Notes: generated from the letters alone by a model not told the origin. A stretch of 64,000 nt of DNA from Halomonas sp. S3-1-1 (GCF_023757625.1 NZ_JALGBZ010000003.1:248001-312000); one strand, 5' to 3'; counted from the stretch's first letter, positions 53,535-63,065 are shown. A program made the numbers and translations.

Positions 53535-54722
53535 ATGTCCAACAATCGCGGTGTTGTCTATGTCGGTGACGGCAAGGTCGAAGTCCAGAACATCGACTAC
53601 CCGAAGATGGAAACCCCCAACGGCAAGCCCATCGACCACGGCGTCATCCTGAAGGTCGTCTCCACGAACATTTGCGGCTCCGACCAGCACATGGTGCGCG
53701 GGCGCACCACCGCCCCGAAAGGCATGGTGCTGGGCCACGAAATCACGGGTGAAGTGATCGAGAAGGGCAAGGGCGTCGAGTTTTTGCAGATCGGCGATAT
53801 CGTCTCCGTGCCGTTCAACGTCGCCTGCGGTCGCTGCCGTACCTGTAAGGAAGGCCACACCGGCCTTTGCCTGCACGTCAACGACGACCGCGCCGGCGGC
53901 GCCTACGGCTACGTTGACATGGGCGGCTGGGTCGGCGGCCAGGCGCACTACGTCATGGTGCCCTACGCCGACTTCAACCTGCTGAAATTCCCGGACCGCG
54001 ACCAGGCGATGAACCAGATTCGCGACCTGACCATGTTGAGTGACATCCTGCCGACGGGTTTCCACGGCGCCTTGAAAGCCGGTGTCGGCGCGGGCTCAAC
54101 GGTCTACGTCGCCGGTGCCGGCCCGGTGGGTCTGGCCGCGGCGGCCTCGGCGCGGCTTCTGGGCGCGGCGGTCGTCATGATCGGCGACTTCAACAAGGCG
54201 CGTCTCGAGCACGCGCGCAAGATGGGCTTCGTGCCGATCGATCTCTCCCAGCACGATCGCCTGGGCGAAATGATTGCGGCCGTTGTCGGCGAGCCGAGCG
54301 TGGACAGCGCCATCGACGCGGTAGGCTTCGAGGCGGTTGGTCATAGCGGCAAGGAGCAGCCGGCGGTGGTGCTCAACCAGATGATGGAAGTGACCCGCGA
54401 AGGCGGCTCCATCGGCATTCCCGGGCTTTATGTGACCGAAGACCCGGGTGCCGCGGAAAAAGCGGCGCAAACGGGAAGTCTGAGCCTGCGCTTTGGCCAG
54501 GGCTGGGCGAAAGGGCTCTCCTTCCACACCGGCCAGACCCCGGTGGTGCAGTACAACCGCCAGCTAATGCAGGCGATTCTGCACGGGCGCCTGAACATCG
54601 CCGAGATCGTCAACGCTCAGGTGATCTCGCTCGAAGAAGCGCCCCAGGGCTACGAGCAGTTCGATCAAGGCGTGGCGAGCAAGTTCGTCCTCGATCCGCA
54701 CGGGCTGCTTGGCGCCGCCTGA
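53535..54722 (+). CDS. fdhA: Glutathione-independent formaldehyde dehydrogenase
   Basis: A 395-residue zinc alcohol-dehydrogenase-family protein of the FdhA type that oxidises formaldehyde to formate with bound NAD. The catalytic Zn segment STNICGSDQHMVRGRT near residue 45 and GHEITGEV near 68, the structural Zn Cys set CGRCRTCKEGHTGLC near 98-112, and GAGPVGLAAAASARLLGAA near 195 are present. It disposes of formaldehyde from demethylation of betaine. It ends in a strong terminator. Confidence 0.95.
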   Translation: MSNNRGVVYVGDGKVEVQNIDYPKMETPNGKPIDHGVILKVVSTNICGSDQHMVRGRTTAPKGMVLGHEITGEVIEKGKGVEFLQIGDIVSVPFNVACGRCRTCKEGHTGLCLHVNDDRAGGAYGYVDMGGWVGGQAHYVMVPYADFNLLKFPDRDQAMNQIRDLTMLSDILPTGFHGALKAGVGAGSTVYVAGAGPVGLAAAASARLLGAAVVMIGDFNKARLEHARKMGFVPIDLSQHDRLGEMIAAVVGEPSVDSAIDAVGFEAVGHSGKEQPAVVLNQMMEVTREGGSIGIPGLYVTEDPGAAEKAAQTGSLSLRFGQGWAKGLSFHTGQTPVVQYNRQLMQAILHGRLNIAEIVNAQVISLEEAPQGYEQFDQGVASKFVLDPHGLLGAA

Positions 54723-54751
54723 TTGCGTTAAGTTAAATAGCGCGGGTAGCC

Positions 54752-54786
54752 AACGCTCATGGCCTTTGGGTCATGAGCGTTTTTTT
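54752..54786 (+). terminator. Rho-independent terminator after fdhA
   Basis: AACGCTCATG (54752-54761) pairs perfectly with CATGAGCGTT (54772-54781) around a 10-nt loop, followed by a T-run to 54786. Confidence 0.92.
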
Positions 54787-55287
54787 ATGACGAAAGAGTT
54801 GATAATCTTGGATATCGACCTGTAAGAGTGATTTGTTCACGCTTGCAGTCTAAAGCTGTAGACATCAATACTACCTGGGTGAATGGTCATGACTTGCTGC
54901 AAAATCAGCGACATCAAGCCTGTGTATAGTGATGGCAACTGGCACCAACAGAGCCGCGCTACCGCTATAAGCGTGATCGGGCCGCAGCCGAGCAGGAAGT
55001 CAAGCCCGTTAGTGAGCAGTACGAGTGGACGCGTCCTGGCGAAAAAACTTTGTTAACGCGACGCACAAAGTCTCTGCGCTGATCAACGAGGAGTATCTGT
55101 AAATGGCGTACGCGGGCCATACATTTATGGTTATAAGTGCGACTGAACTTGGCTATGCGCTATATCAGGATGAGGGGTAGTGGTTACAGGCTAAAGTTAG
55201 GGTGCGGCGCTAATGATTTTTAGATACACTTTTTACCAGCATACCGCTTTTAGATAAATCAGTAATGAACATATTAGGCTTATTAGC
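54787..55287. other. Gene-poor stretch with possibly decayed coding sequence
   Basis: About 500 bp without an intact gene. From about 54956 one frame reads YRYKRDRAAAEQEVKPVSEQYEWTRPGEKTLL before a stop, with base composition like coding DNA. It may be the relic of a lost gene, but I cannot name it. Composition falls in GC towards 55.2 kb. Confidence 0.3.
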
Positions 55288-55890
55288 ATGGGTAATTTTG
55301 GCTATCGAGGTAAGCAAGTAGAGTTTTGGCAAGTTCAAGGCGAGGTCTTGGATACTGATCGCTACAGCGAAACGCACGTTCAATCTCAGGGCATTAATAA
55401 CCGTTACTTGCGGGTGAGCCAAAGAAAATACCATGATTTTTGGGTCCGTGATGACGAGGGGAGGGAGCACTCCATTCAGCTTGAAGAGGTTAATGTACCG
55501 TTACGCCCTAAGCAGCGTATTACTCTTGTCTGTGCGAAGCGCCAAGATAAAAAGGAAGGGTTGATATGCTCGTTAGTTAATCACTCAACTGGCCAAGAAC
55601 ATGAAATAAGTTCTGGGCGAACAATAGAAAATAGGCTTAATTTAGAACATGTTACAGGTAAGACGTTGGTTCTTGCTTTAGTGGCTTTTGCGTTAGTTGT
55701 ATATTTTACAAAACCATCAAGCGAGTATTTTGCATATCCATGGCGTATGGTTGAATGGAAGTGGGCATTCGTTGCGAGTGTTTCTATACTTATCTTGGGC
55801 GTTTGGCGAAAGTCGTTGCGTAAAGCCCGCGTTGCTAAAAAGATAAAGATGCATGTCGATAATATTGTTACTAGCATTCTTAAATGTTAG
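55288..55890 (+). CDS. Hypothetical membrane protein
   Basis: A 200-residue protein I do not recognise. Residues ~1-120 are soluble and strand-rich (VEFWQVQGEVLDTDRYSETHV; HDFWVRDDEGREHSIQL); two hydrophobic helices follow (~126-142 and ~158-172), then a basic C-terminus. The first domain could be an OB- or SH3-like beta barrel facing the cytoplasm. No good SD precedes ATG 55288. It is much more AT-rich than the genes on either side, suggesting recent gain. It stands alone between fdhA and gbcB. Confidence 0.6.
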   Translation: MGNFGYRGKQVEFWQVQGEVLDTDRYSETHVQSQGINNRYLRVSQRKYHDFWVRDDEGREHSIQLEEVNVPLRPKQRITLVCAKRQDKKEGLICSLVNHSTGQEHEISSGRTIENRLNLEHVTGKTLVLALVAFALVVYFTKPSSEYFAYPWRMVEWKWAFVASVSILILGVWRKSLRKARVAKKIKMHVDNIVTSILKC

Positions 55891-56088
55891 ACATAATCAG
55901 TAGAGTTATAGTTTGATAGTGCCAAGTTATTTTGATGCTTTTAAAAATCGCGATACTGAGAGAAATGTTACTGTCCCAGCAATGGATAGTCAGTAATAAG
56001 ACGGCCTGTCAGTCGAAGTATGGATGTTCGCCTTTAATGACAGCCCGAAGACTGGTGTCATGATCTGCAATGACTCCTGAGGCGAGGT

Positions 56089-56180
56089 CAGAAGTAATCC
56101 GTAGCGATAGGCTTTCGCCATGGATGGCGAAAGTAGCGCCCATGAACGGGTTCACAGCGCCCCGCTTAGGATTACTTCTG
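56089..56180. repeat. REP/MITE-like palindromic element
   Basis: A ~92-bp unit bounded by an inverted repeat: CAGAAGTAATCC (56089-56100) and GGATTACTTCTG (56169-56180). Inside is a stem CTTTCGCCAT/ATGGCGAAAG (56112-56133) and a segment with GCGCCCATGAACGGGTTCAC, which resembles intergenic repeats common in Halomonas-like genomes. It lies 16 bp beyond the 3' end of gbcB. It may fold as a cruciform or end transcription. Confidence 0.6.
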
Positions 56181-56196
56181 GCTGATTACGATTGCG

Positions 56197-57303
56197 TTAG
56201 AAGTCCACCACCAAGCTGCTCTTGGGCCGGCTGCAGCAGGTGAGGATGTAGCCCTCTTCGATGTCCTCGTCGGTGATGCCGCCGTTGTGCTCCATCTCGA
56301 CCTCGCCGGACTTCAGCGATACCCGGCAGGTGCCGCAGATGCCCATACCGCAGGCCTTGGGAATGTGCAGGCCGAGCTTGGCCGCCGCGGCGTGGACCGT
56401 TTCGCCGGGCTGGATGCGCACGCTCTTGTTCGACTGGGCGAATTCGACGTTGAGCAGGTCTTCCGGCTCGGTCATCTCGGCTTCCACTTCGGCCTGCTCG
56501 GCAAGCTCCAGTACGTCCTCCTTGACGTCCGCCGGGGTCGCGCCGAATACCTCGTCATGGTAGTGGTCCATGTTGAAGTTGTTGGCGCGCAGAATCTCCT
56601 TGATGGCGTTCATGTAGGGCACGGGGCCGCAGCAGAAGATCTCGCGCTCCAGATAATCCGGCGCCATCATCTCGAGCATCGGCTGGGTCAAAAAGCCCCG
56701 ATAGCCCGCCCAGGCCTCGCCGATGTCGTCCTTCTTCTCGCAGACGATGTGCAGCTTGAACTCGGGGATCCGCGAGAACATGTGCACCAGCTCGCGGTGG
56801 TAGATGACATCGCGCGGGGCGCGGGCGCTGTGGATGAACTCGACGTCCACGTTGGCGTTGGTGTCGAAGAACCAGCGCGTCATCGACATGAGCGGGGTAA
56901 TGCCCACGCCGCCAGAGAGGAACAGCACCTTCTCGGCCGGGTAGTCGATGGAGTTGAAGTTGCCCACCGGCCCGTGAACCACCAGCTCGTCGCCCACCTT
57001 CAGGTTGGCGTGCAGCCAATTGGAGACGTAGCCGCCGGGAACCTGCTTAACCGTGATCGAGAAGCTGTAGGGAATCGAAGGCGAACTCGAGATGGTGTAG
57101 GAGCGCATGATTTGCTGGCCGTCGATCTCCAACTCCAGGGTCACGAACTGGCCCGGTTTGAAGAAGAACAGCACGGGCTGTTCGGCCATGAAACAGAACG
57201 TGCGAACGTCCCAGGTCTCCTGGATCATTTTTACACAGCGCACGTGGTGGCGGCCGTTGGTCCAGGTCTGGGTCGTGACGGGGTTGTAGAAGTTCATTGT
57301 CAT
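56197..57303 (-). CDS. gbcB: Glycine betaine monooxygenase, reductase subunit
   Basis: A 368-residue flavin/iron-sulfur reductase feeding the GbcA oxygenase. The N-terminal FAD domain has RSYTISSSP near residue 68, the NAD-binding GGVGITPLMSM near 130, FCCGPVPYMNAIKE near 226, and a C-terminal [2Fe-2S] domain with CGMGICGTC and a final CC. The start at 57303 (or ATG 57297) is set by homologous length. Divergent from gbcA over 364 bp. Glycine betaine is demethylated to dimethylglycine plus formaldehyde. Confidence 0.93.
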   Translation of the reverse strand: MTMNFYNPVTTQTWTNGRHHVRCVKMIQETWDVRTFCFMAEQPVLFFFKPGQFVTLELEIDGQQIMRSYTISSSPSIPYSFSITVKQVPGGYVSNWLHANLKVGDELVVHGPVGNFNSIDYPAEKVLFLSGGVGITPLMSMTRWFFDTNANVDVEFIHSARAPRDVIYHRELVHMFSRIPEFKLHIVCEKKDDIGEAWAGYRGFLTQPMLEMMAPDYLEREIFCCGPVPYMNAIKEILRANNFNMDHYHDEVFGATPADVKEDVLELAEQAEVEAEMTEPEDLLNVEFAQSNKSVRIQPGETVHAAAAKLGLHIPKACGMGICGTCRVSLKSGEVEMEHNGGITDEDIEEGYILTCCSRPKSSLVVDF

Positions 57304-57667
57304 CGTTATCTCAATATGGCCGAGCTTGCACGTTGCCTTCACCGGGTCCGTCCTTGCTAGCACGGTCCAGCACCATTCCCCTGCATTCTGGGTACGCGTT
57401 TAGGCGGCGGCTTACCTGTTAGCGACACGCACTTGTCTTGCGCCACCCCATGGGCGTTACAAATCGGTTTTCACGTCGTCGGCACGCTTAGCGATGTCGT
57501 CGGCAGATAACTCGGACTCGACACCCTGCACCACAATCCACCCCACAATGACGCCATCGCAGCGCCCGTACAACGCCAGGTGACGCCACTTAACAACAAG
57601 ACAACGTAGTTTGGTCAATGACTGTGTCGCCGCCTTCGAGGCCGGCGGGTTTAAAAGGATATCTGGT
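57304..57667. other. Divergent promoter region gbcB/gbcA
   Basis: A 364-bp gap between divergent genes with no credible coding frame. It must hold both promoters. In pseudomonads GbdR (AraC type) activates these genes; no gbdR gene is in the window and I cannot point to its site with confidence. Confidence 0.4.
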
Positions 57668-58960
57668 ATGAATAATTCGTCGGACTACACCCAAAACGAT
57701 CCGCTGGCCGCCATGCGTGAAGAGACGGTCGGGATGCTCGAGTCGCGGGCGCGCACCTACTCCCTGCCGCAGCCGTTTTACAACGACGCGCGGCTGTTCG
57801 CGCTCGACATGGAAGAGATCTTCGAGAAAGAGTGGCTGTTCGCGGGCATGAGCTGCGAGATTCCGGCCAAGGGCAACTTCATGACCCTCGAGATCGGCAA
57901 CAACCCGATCGTCATCGTGCGCGGCGGCGAAGGCCAGATTCACGCCTTTCATAACGTCTGCCGTCACCGCGGCTCCAGGCTTTGCACCACCGACAAGGGC
58001 AAGGTCGCCAAGCTCGTTTGCCCCTACCACCAGTGGACCTACGAGCTCGACGGCAGGCTTTTGTTCGCCGGCAGCGAAATGGGCGCCGACTTCGACCTGA
58101 ACCAGTTCGGCCTGAAGCCGGTGCACGTGCGCACCGCCGGCGGCTTCGTGTTCATCAACCTCTCCGAGAACCCGGCGTCGATCGACGATTTCCTGGTCAC
58201 GCTCGAGCACTACCTCGAGCCCTACCAGATGGATAACGTCAAGGTGGCGGTGGAGTCCAGCATCGTCGAGCAGGCGAACTGGAAGCTCGTGATCGAGAAC
58301 AACCGCGAGTGCTACCACTGCAACGGCTCGCACCCGGAGCTTTTGAACTCGCTGATGGAGTTCGACGACACCGAAGACCCGCGCGCCACCGATAAGTACA
58401 AGGATCTGGTGATCCGCAAGCAAAACGACTGGAACGGCGAGCAGGTGCCTTGGCAGCTCAAGCGCTTCGGCAGCCGCAACCGCATCACCCGCACGCCGCT
58501 GCTCGACGGCGTGGTCTCCATGACCATGGACGGCAAGCCCGCCTGCAACAAGCTGATGGGCCGGCTGACCAGCCCGGACATGGGCTCGCTGCGTATCCTG
58601 CACCTGCCCAACTCTTGGAACCACTTCATGGGCGATCACTCGATCGTGTTCCGTGTGCTGCCGCTGGGCCCGCAGCAGACCATGGTCACCACCAAGTGGC
58701 TGGTGCACAAGGATGCGGTCGAAGGCGTGGATTACGACCCGGAAAACATGCGCCGCGTGTGGGACGCCACCAACGACCAGGACCGCAAGCTTGCCGAAGA
58801 GAACCAGCGCGGCATCAACTCGAAGGCCTACCAGCCGGGTCCGTACTCTGAAACCTACGAGTTCGGCGTGATCGACTTCGTCAACTGGTACGCCGATCGC
58901 ATGCTGGAGAACCTGGGAAGCGAAGGCGTGCCGCTAACGCTTGCCAAGGCGCAGGGTTAA
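57668..58960 (+). CDS. gbcA: Glycine betaine monooxygenase, Rieske oxygenase subunit
   Basis: A 430-residue Rieske oxygenase. The [2Fe-2S] site is NVCRHRGSRLC...LVCPYHQW near residues 100-125, and the mononuclear iron motif is in ENNRECYHCNGSHPELL near 220. It removes a methyl from glycine betaine, with O2 and electrons from GbcB. ATG 57668 has AAAGGA at 8 nt; the longer frame adds non-family residues. It is followed by a strong terminator. Confidence 0.95.
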   Translation: MNNSSDYTQNDPLAAMREETVGMLESRARTYSLPQPFYNDARLFALDMEEIFEKEWLFAGMSCEIPAKGNFMTLEIGNNPIVIVRGGEGQIHAFHNVCRHRGSRLCTTDKGKVAKLVCPYHQWTYELDGRLLFAGSEMGADFDLNQFGLKPVHVRTAGGFVFINLSENPASIDDFLVTLEHYLEPYQMDNVKVAVESSIVEQANWKLVIENNRECYHCNGSHPELLNSLMEFDDTEDPRATDKYKDLVIRKQNDWNGEQVPWQLKRFGSRNRITRTPLLDGVVSMTMDGKPACNKLMGRLTSPDMGSLRILHLPNSWNHFMGDHSIVFRVLPLGPQQTMVTTKWLVHKDAVEGVDYDPENMRRVWDATNDQDRKLAEENQRGINSKAYQPGPYSETYEFGVIDFVNWYADRMLENLGSEGVPLTLAKAQG

Positions 58961-59002
58961 GCCGTCCAACCGGCCGCCGCATTAGGCGGCCGAAGACCCC
59001 AG

Positions 59003-59038
59003 CGGGCCGTGTGATCACTCACACGGCCCGTTTTTTTT
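59003..59038 (+). terminator. Rho-independent terminator after gbcA
   Basis: CGGGCCGTGTGA and TCACACGGCCCG form a perfect 12-bp stem around TCAC, with eight T following. It lies 43 bp after the gbcA stop and faces the small minus-strand gene. Confidence 0.95.
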
Positions 59039-59066
59039 AGCTTCAATGGACGATCAAGCGGCGCGC

Positions 59067-59300
59067 CTATAGGTGCGCCAGGTGGCGCTCGATGGCATCG
59101 CGCACCGCGGGCAGCACAATGTCCTGGCGGCTTGTGAGCTCGTCGACGAGCGCGGGAAGCCCTTCGACGGGGCACTCCTGGTGCGCTTTAGCGGCCAAGC
59201 GAGCGCTTTCGTCCGGATCGGCGTTAGCGGGGAGGTCAACCCCCAGCGCGATGAGCCGCGCGCGAAAATCATCCCCATCGACCAAATCGACAATCATCAT
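59067..59300 (-). CDS. Small hypothetical protein (77 aa)
   Basis: A 77-residue acidic, helix-rich protein with no motif I recognise: VDLVDGDDFRARLIALGVDLP and GLPALVDELTSRQDIVLPAVRDAIERHLAHL. A good SD (AGGAG, 7 nt) and coding-like composition support it being real. It lies between the gbcA terminator and the BCCT gene. Its role is unknown. Confidence 0.55.
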   Translation of the reverse strand: MMIVDLVDGDDFRARLIALGVDLPANADPDESARLAAKAHQECPVEGLPALVDELTSRQDIVLPAVRDAIERHLAHL

Positions 59301-59516
59301 GGCTGCACTCCTTTTTTAGTGGGCCGCGAAGGGGCGCGGATCGAGCGTTGAGTGTACGCAAAATCACGCGCCATGGGGGCTGCTGGACGCGGCTTTAGCT
59401 ATGTCGAGGTCGGTTTTGAATAATCGCCTTTTGGCGTCTCGCTCAAGAATTTAGAAGCCGTGTCCGGCGGTGACGCGCCGCGTCAAATAATAAAGATTAA
59501 AACCTGAGGACAACCT
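59301..59516. other. Promoter region of the BCCT transporter gene
   Basis: A 216-bp gap between the divergent small gene and the BCCT gene. An SD-like GAGGA lies 8 nt before the ATG. No specific operator was recognised. Confidence 0.4.
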
Positions 59517-61094
59517 ATGAACCACGAGGAACCTGTCCTGACCCCTGGTCAGGACAACAAGCAGGTCATGGGGTTGGATTTTCATAACCCCGTCTTTCCC
59601 CTCTCCGCACTCGCCATTTTGCTGTTCATTCTCTACGCGCTGGTCTATCCCGATGCCGCCAATACCCATCTGGGACTGGCCAAGAATTGGTCGATCGAAC
59701 ACTTCGATTGGCTGTTCATGATCGCGGGCAACGTCTTCGTCATCTTCTGCCTGGTGCTGATCTTTTTGCCGCTGGGGCGCATTCGTTTGGGCGGTCAGGA
59801 GGCCAGGCCCGAGTACTCGCGCACCTCCTGGTTTGCGATGCTGTTCGCTGCCGGCATGGGCATCGGGCTGATGTTTTGGAGCGTGGCGGAGCCGGTGGCC
59901 TACTACACCGACTGGTACGGCACGCCGCTGAACACGCCCGCCAACACGCCGGAAGGCGCGAGCGCGGCGATGGGCGCGACCATGTTCCATTGGGGCCTGC
60001 ACCCCTGGGCGATCTACGCCGTGGTCGGTCTGTCGCTAGCGTTTTTCGCCTATAACCGCGGTTTGCCGCTGACGCTGCGCTCGGCGTTCTACCCGATTCT
60101 GGGCGAGCGTACCCGCGGCTGGGCGGGGCACATCATCGATATCCTCGCAGTGCTGGCAACCATCTTCGGTTTGGCCACCTCGCTTGGTTTCGGCGCTACC
60201 CAAGCGGCAGGTGGGCTTGCTTACCTGTTCGAAGTACCCAACACCATCGGCACGCAGCTTGCGATTATCGTTCTGGTGACGGTGGTCGCGCTGATGTCGG
60301 TCTGGCGCGGGCTCGACGGCGGGGTGAAGCTCTTTTCGAACATTAACATGGTGATCGCCGCCATTCTGCTGATCTTCGTGATCGCCGCTGGCCCGACGCT
60401 GGCCATTCTGACCGGCATCGGCACCACGGCGATGGATTACGCCAGCCATCTGCTGCCGCTGTCGAACTGGGTCGGCCGCGACGACGATACCTGGTACCAC
60501 GGCTGGACCATCTTCTACTGGGCCTGGTGGATCTCCTGGTCACCGTTTGTGGGCATGTTCATCGCGCGGGTCTCGAGAGGCCGCACGGTGCGCGAGTTCC
60601 TGATTGCGGTATTGCTGGTGCCGACGCTGGTCACGCTGGTGTGGATGAGCGCCTTCGGCGGCACGGCCCTGTTTCAGGCGGAAAACGGCATCGGGGAGCT
60701 TTCCAACGGCATTAGTGATGTGTCGCTGGCCATGTTCCACATGCTCGAGCAACTGCCGCTGACCTCAATCACCTCGACACTCGCCATCGTGCTGGTGCTG
60801 GTGTTCTTCATCACCTCGTCGGACTCGGGCTCATTGGTGATCGACAGCATCACCGCCGGCGGTAAGACCGACGCGCCGAAGGGCCAGCGGGTGTTCTGGG
60901 CCGCGCTCGAAGGCGTGATCGCAGGCGTGTTGCTTTACGGCGGCGGCAGCACCGCGCTCACCGCGCTGCAAGCCGGCGCCGTGGCCACGGGCTTGCCGTT
61001 CACACTGGTGCTATTGCTGATGTGCGTAAGCCTGTTCATGGGCTTGCAAAAGGAGTGGCGAGAGCTCAACGCCATGCCGCGCATGGCCGGATAG
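59517..61094 (+). CDS. BCCT family betaine/choline/carnitine transporter
   Basis: A 525-residue polytopic carrier. The glycine-rich helix AGMGIGLMFWSVAEPVAYY near residue 115 and the Trp-rich WTIFYWAWWISWSPFVGMFIARVSRG near 330 are BCCT signatures. The C-terminal cytoplasmic tail is short, unlike that of osmosensing BetP, so it is probably a catabolic importer of betaine or a related quaternary amine. Its place next to gbcA supports glycine betaine as the cargo. Twelve helices are expected. Confidence 0.93.
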   Translation: MNHEEPVLTPGQDNKQVMGLDFHNPVFPLSALAILLFILYALVYPDAANTHLGLAKNWSIEHFDWLFMIAGNVFVIFCLVLIFLPLGRIRLGGQEARPEYSRTSWFAMLFAAGMGIGLMFWSVAEPVAYYTDWYGTPLNTPANTPEGASAAMGATMFHWGLHPWAIYAVVGLSLAFFAYNRGLPLTLRSAFYPILGERTRGWAGHIIDILAVLATIFGLATSLGFGATQAAGGLAYLFEVPNTIGTQLAIIVLVTVVALMSVWRGLDGGVKLFSNINMVIAAILLIFVIAAGPTLAILTGIGTTAMDYASHLLPLSNWVGRDDDTWYHGWTIFYWAWWISWSPFVGMFIARVSRGRTVREFLIAVLLVPTLVTLVWMSAFGGTALFQAENGIGELSNGISDVSLAMFHMLEQLPLTSITSTLAIVLVLVFFITSSDSGSLVIDSITAGGKTDAPKGQRVFWAALEGVIAGVLLYGGGSTALTALQAGAVATGLPFTLVLLLMCVSLFMGLQKEWRELNAMPRMAG

Positions 61095-61109
61095 TTCCGC
61101 GTGTAAGCC

Positions 61110-61137
61110 AGAAAGGCGCCCCTCGGGGCGCCTTTCT
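61110..61137. terminator. Terminator after the BCCT gene
   Basis: AGAAAGGCGCCCC (61110-61122) pairs with GGGGCGCCTTTCT (61125-61137), a near-perfect 13-bp inverted repeat 15 bp after the stop. The T-tract is in the stem, so either strand could be terminated. Confidence 0.85.
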
Positions 61138-61277
61138 GCATGGGGGCGTGTCGTAATTTCGGCATCCGCTGGCGCGGGTAGCTAAGAGGCAGCTTATAAA
61201 GCGCTGCATCATGCAGGCAGGGAATCCGCAGGCGCTGCCTGCGCATCGATAATATCAACAACTCAACGGCTGCACTC

Positions 61278-63026
61278 ATGATCTACACCGTCGCGATACT
61301 GCTGAGCCTGATCGGCTACTTCGTTATCGGCCATTTGGCCGGCCGACGCGTCAAGGGCCTGGACGACTACCTGGTCGCCGGGCGCAACGCGCCGACCTTC
61401 TTCATTCTGGGCACGCTGGTGGCAAGCTACCTGAGCACCAGCGCCTTTCTCGGCGAGACGGGCTTTGCCTACCAGGGCTACCCCTTCGTCATGCTGATCT
61501 TCGCCGCGATCAGCACCTCCGGGTGCCTGCTGGGCGCGTTGGTATTCGGGCGCTATTTGCGCCGCAGCGGCGCCAACACGGTGCCGGAGTTCTTCGGTAA
61601 GCGCTTCGCCTCGGGCAAGGTGCAGGTGATTGCGGGGCTGACCACGATCATCGGTCTGGGCGCGTATCTTTTGGGCGTGATGCAGGGCGCGGGCATCATG
61701 TTTTCAGAGCTGACCGGCATGCCCTACTGGGTGGGGCTGGTGCTGGTGTGGGCGACCTATACCGGTTTCATCCTGTACTCCGGCTCGCCCGGCGTCATGC
61801 TCACCGATACCATCATGTTCGTGATCTTCTCGCTGGCAGCGCTCGGTGGTTCGCTCTACGTGATCAACGATCTCGGCGGCTGGAGCGGTGTGGTCGAGGG
61901 GCTGTTGACTCAGTCCGACAAACCCGGGATCGCGCTGTGGCACGGCGTGCTCGAGGGCCCGGACGCCACGTTCTCCTCGCCCGGCGAGGCGCTGATCTGG
62001 GGCGTTACCCTCGGCCTTGTTTGGGCGGCGGTGCTGGCGGCGAGCCCTTGGCAGTCGAGCCGCTACCTGATGGCGCGCAACGAGCACGTGGTGATGCGCT
62101 CGGCGATGCTGACCGCGGTGGCGCTGGCCGTTTTCTACGCGCTGATGATGGTGACCGGCGCGGCGATCAATCTTTATGACACGAGCCTGGACCCGGAGCG
62201 CTCGATGGTGTGGGTGGCGCTCAATATTCTGCCGACCTGGCTTGGCGTGGTGATTCTGACCGGCGTGTTCGCCGCCGGGCTCTCGTCGTGCTCGACGTTT
62301 TTGTCGATCATCGGCTTTAGTATCTCCAACGATATTCTGAGCGCCTCGCAGGACGAAGCCTCGGCGATGCGTAAAAGCCGTTTGGCGGTACTTGCCGCGG
62401 GGCTGATCGCGCTGATTCTGGCGCTGTTTCAGCCGCCGGCGGTGATGTCGGTGGTGTGGTTCGCCGCCACGCTCTTCGCCTCTTCCTGGGGGCCGGTGGC
62501 GCTTCTGAGCATCTGGAGCAAGCGCATCACCGCCGCCGGTGCGGGCTGGGGGCTGGCGGTCGGTTTTGGCGGCAACGTCGCCATCTCGCTGATGGTGCAG
62601 GCCGAGTGGCTGTCGCTTCCGGTCTATCTGCACCCGGTGCTGATCAGCACGCTGATGGCGCTGGTGGCTATCGCCATCGCCTCCCGGCTGACCCGCGTAA
62701 GCCAGGCCGAGCGCGAGTATCGGGCGTTCTTGCACACCTTCGACGCCCAAAGCGTGAGCGGCTGGGTTTCCGGCACGCGGTTGATCGCGCTGTGCACCAT
62801 GCTCTCCGGGGTGGCCATTGGGGTATTTTTGTGGCGCCAGTACGCGGTGACCCTCGACGGCTTCGCCGCGCAGTTCGGCCTAAGCGCCGGGGCAGTGCAG
62901 GGCGCTTACGGGCTGGCCATTGGCTGTGGCGTCATGTTATTGCTGGCCGGCGGCGTCGGCTTTTGGCTGGTGCGCCCGAAAGGCCGGGGGCACGCGGCGC
63001 GTATGGCGGTATCCCCGGGCCGCTAG
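61278..63026 (+). CDS. Sodium:solute symporter (SSS family)
   Basis: A 582-residue SSS carrier of about 13 helices. LDDYLVAGRNAPTFFILGTLVASYLSTSAFLGETGFAYQGY near the N-terminus and GVFAAGLSSCSTFLSIIGFSISNDIL near residue 330 are the family's Na+-site helices. The substrate (short acid, choline or proline-like) cannot be inferred. It is a single gene, separated from the BCCT gene by a terminator and from the next gene by another. Confidence 0.9.
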   Translation: MIYTVAILLSLIGYFVIGHLAGRRVKGLDDYLVAGRNAPTFFILGTLVASYLSTSAFLGETGFAYQGYPFVMLIFAAISTSGCLLGALVFGRYLRRSGANTVPEFFGKRFASGKVQVIAGLTTIIGLGAYLLGVMQGAGIMFSELTGMPYWVGLVLVWATYTGFILYSGSPGVMLTDTIMFVIFSLAALGGSLYVINDLGGWSGVVEGLLTQSDKPGIALWHGVLEGPDATFSSPGEALIWGVTLGLVWAAVLAASPWQSSRYLMARNEHVVMRSAMLTAVALAVFYALMMVTGAAINLYDTSLDPERSMVWVALNILPTWLGVVILTGVFAAGLSSCSTFLSIIGFSISNDILSASQDEASAMRKSRLAVLAAGLIALILALFQPPAVMSVVWFAATLFASSWGPVALLSIWSKRITAAGAGWGLAVGFGGNVAISLMVQAEWLSLPVYLHPVLISTLMALVAIAIASRLTRVSQAEREYRAFLHTFDAQSVSGWVSGTRLIALCTMLSGVAIGVFLWRQYAVTLDGFAAQFGLSAGAVQGAYGLAIGCGVMLLLAGGVGFWLVRPKGRGHAARMAVSPGR

Positions 63027-63065
63027 CCGTCGAGGCGTCCGCGCCTTGCCATCACATCCTCAGCG

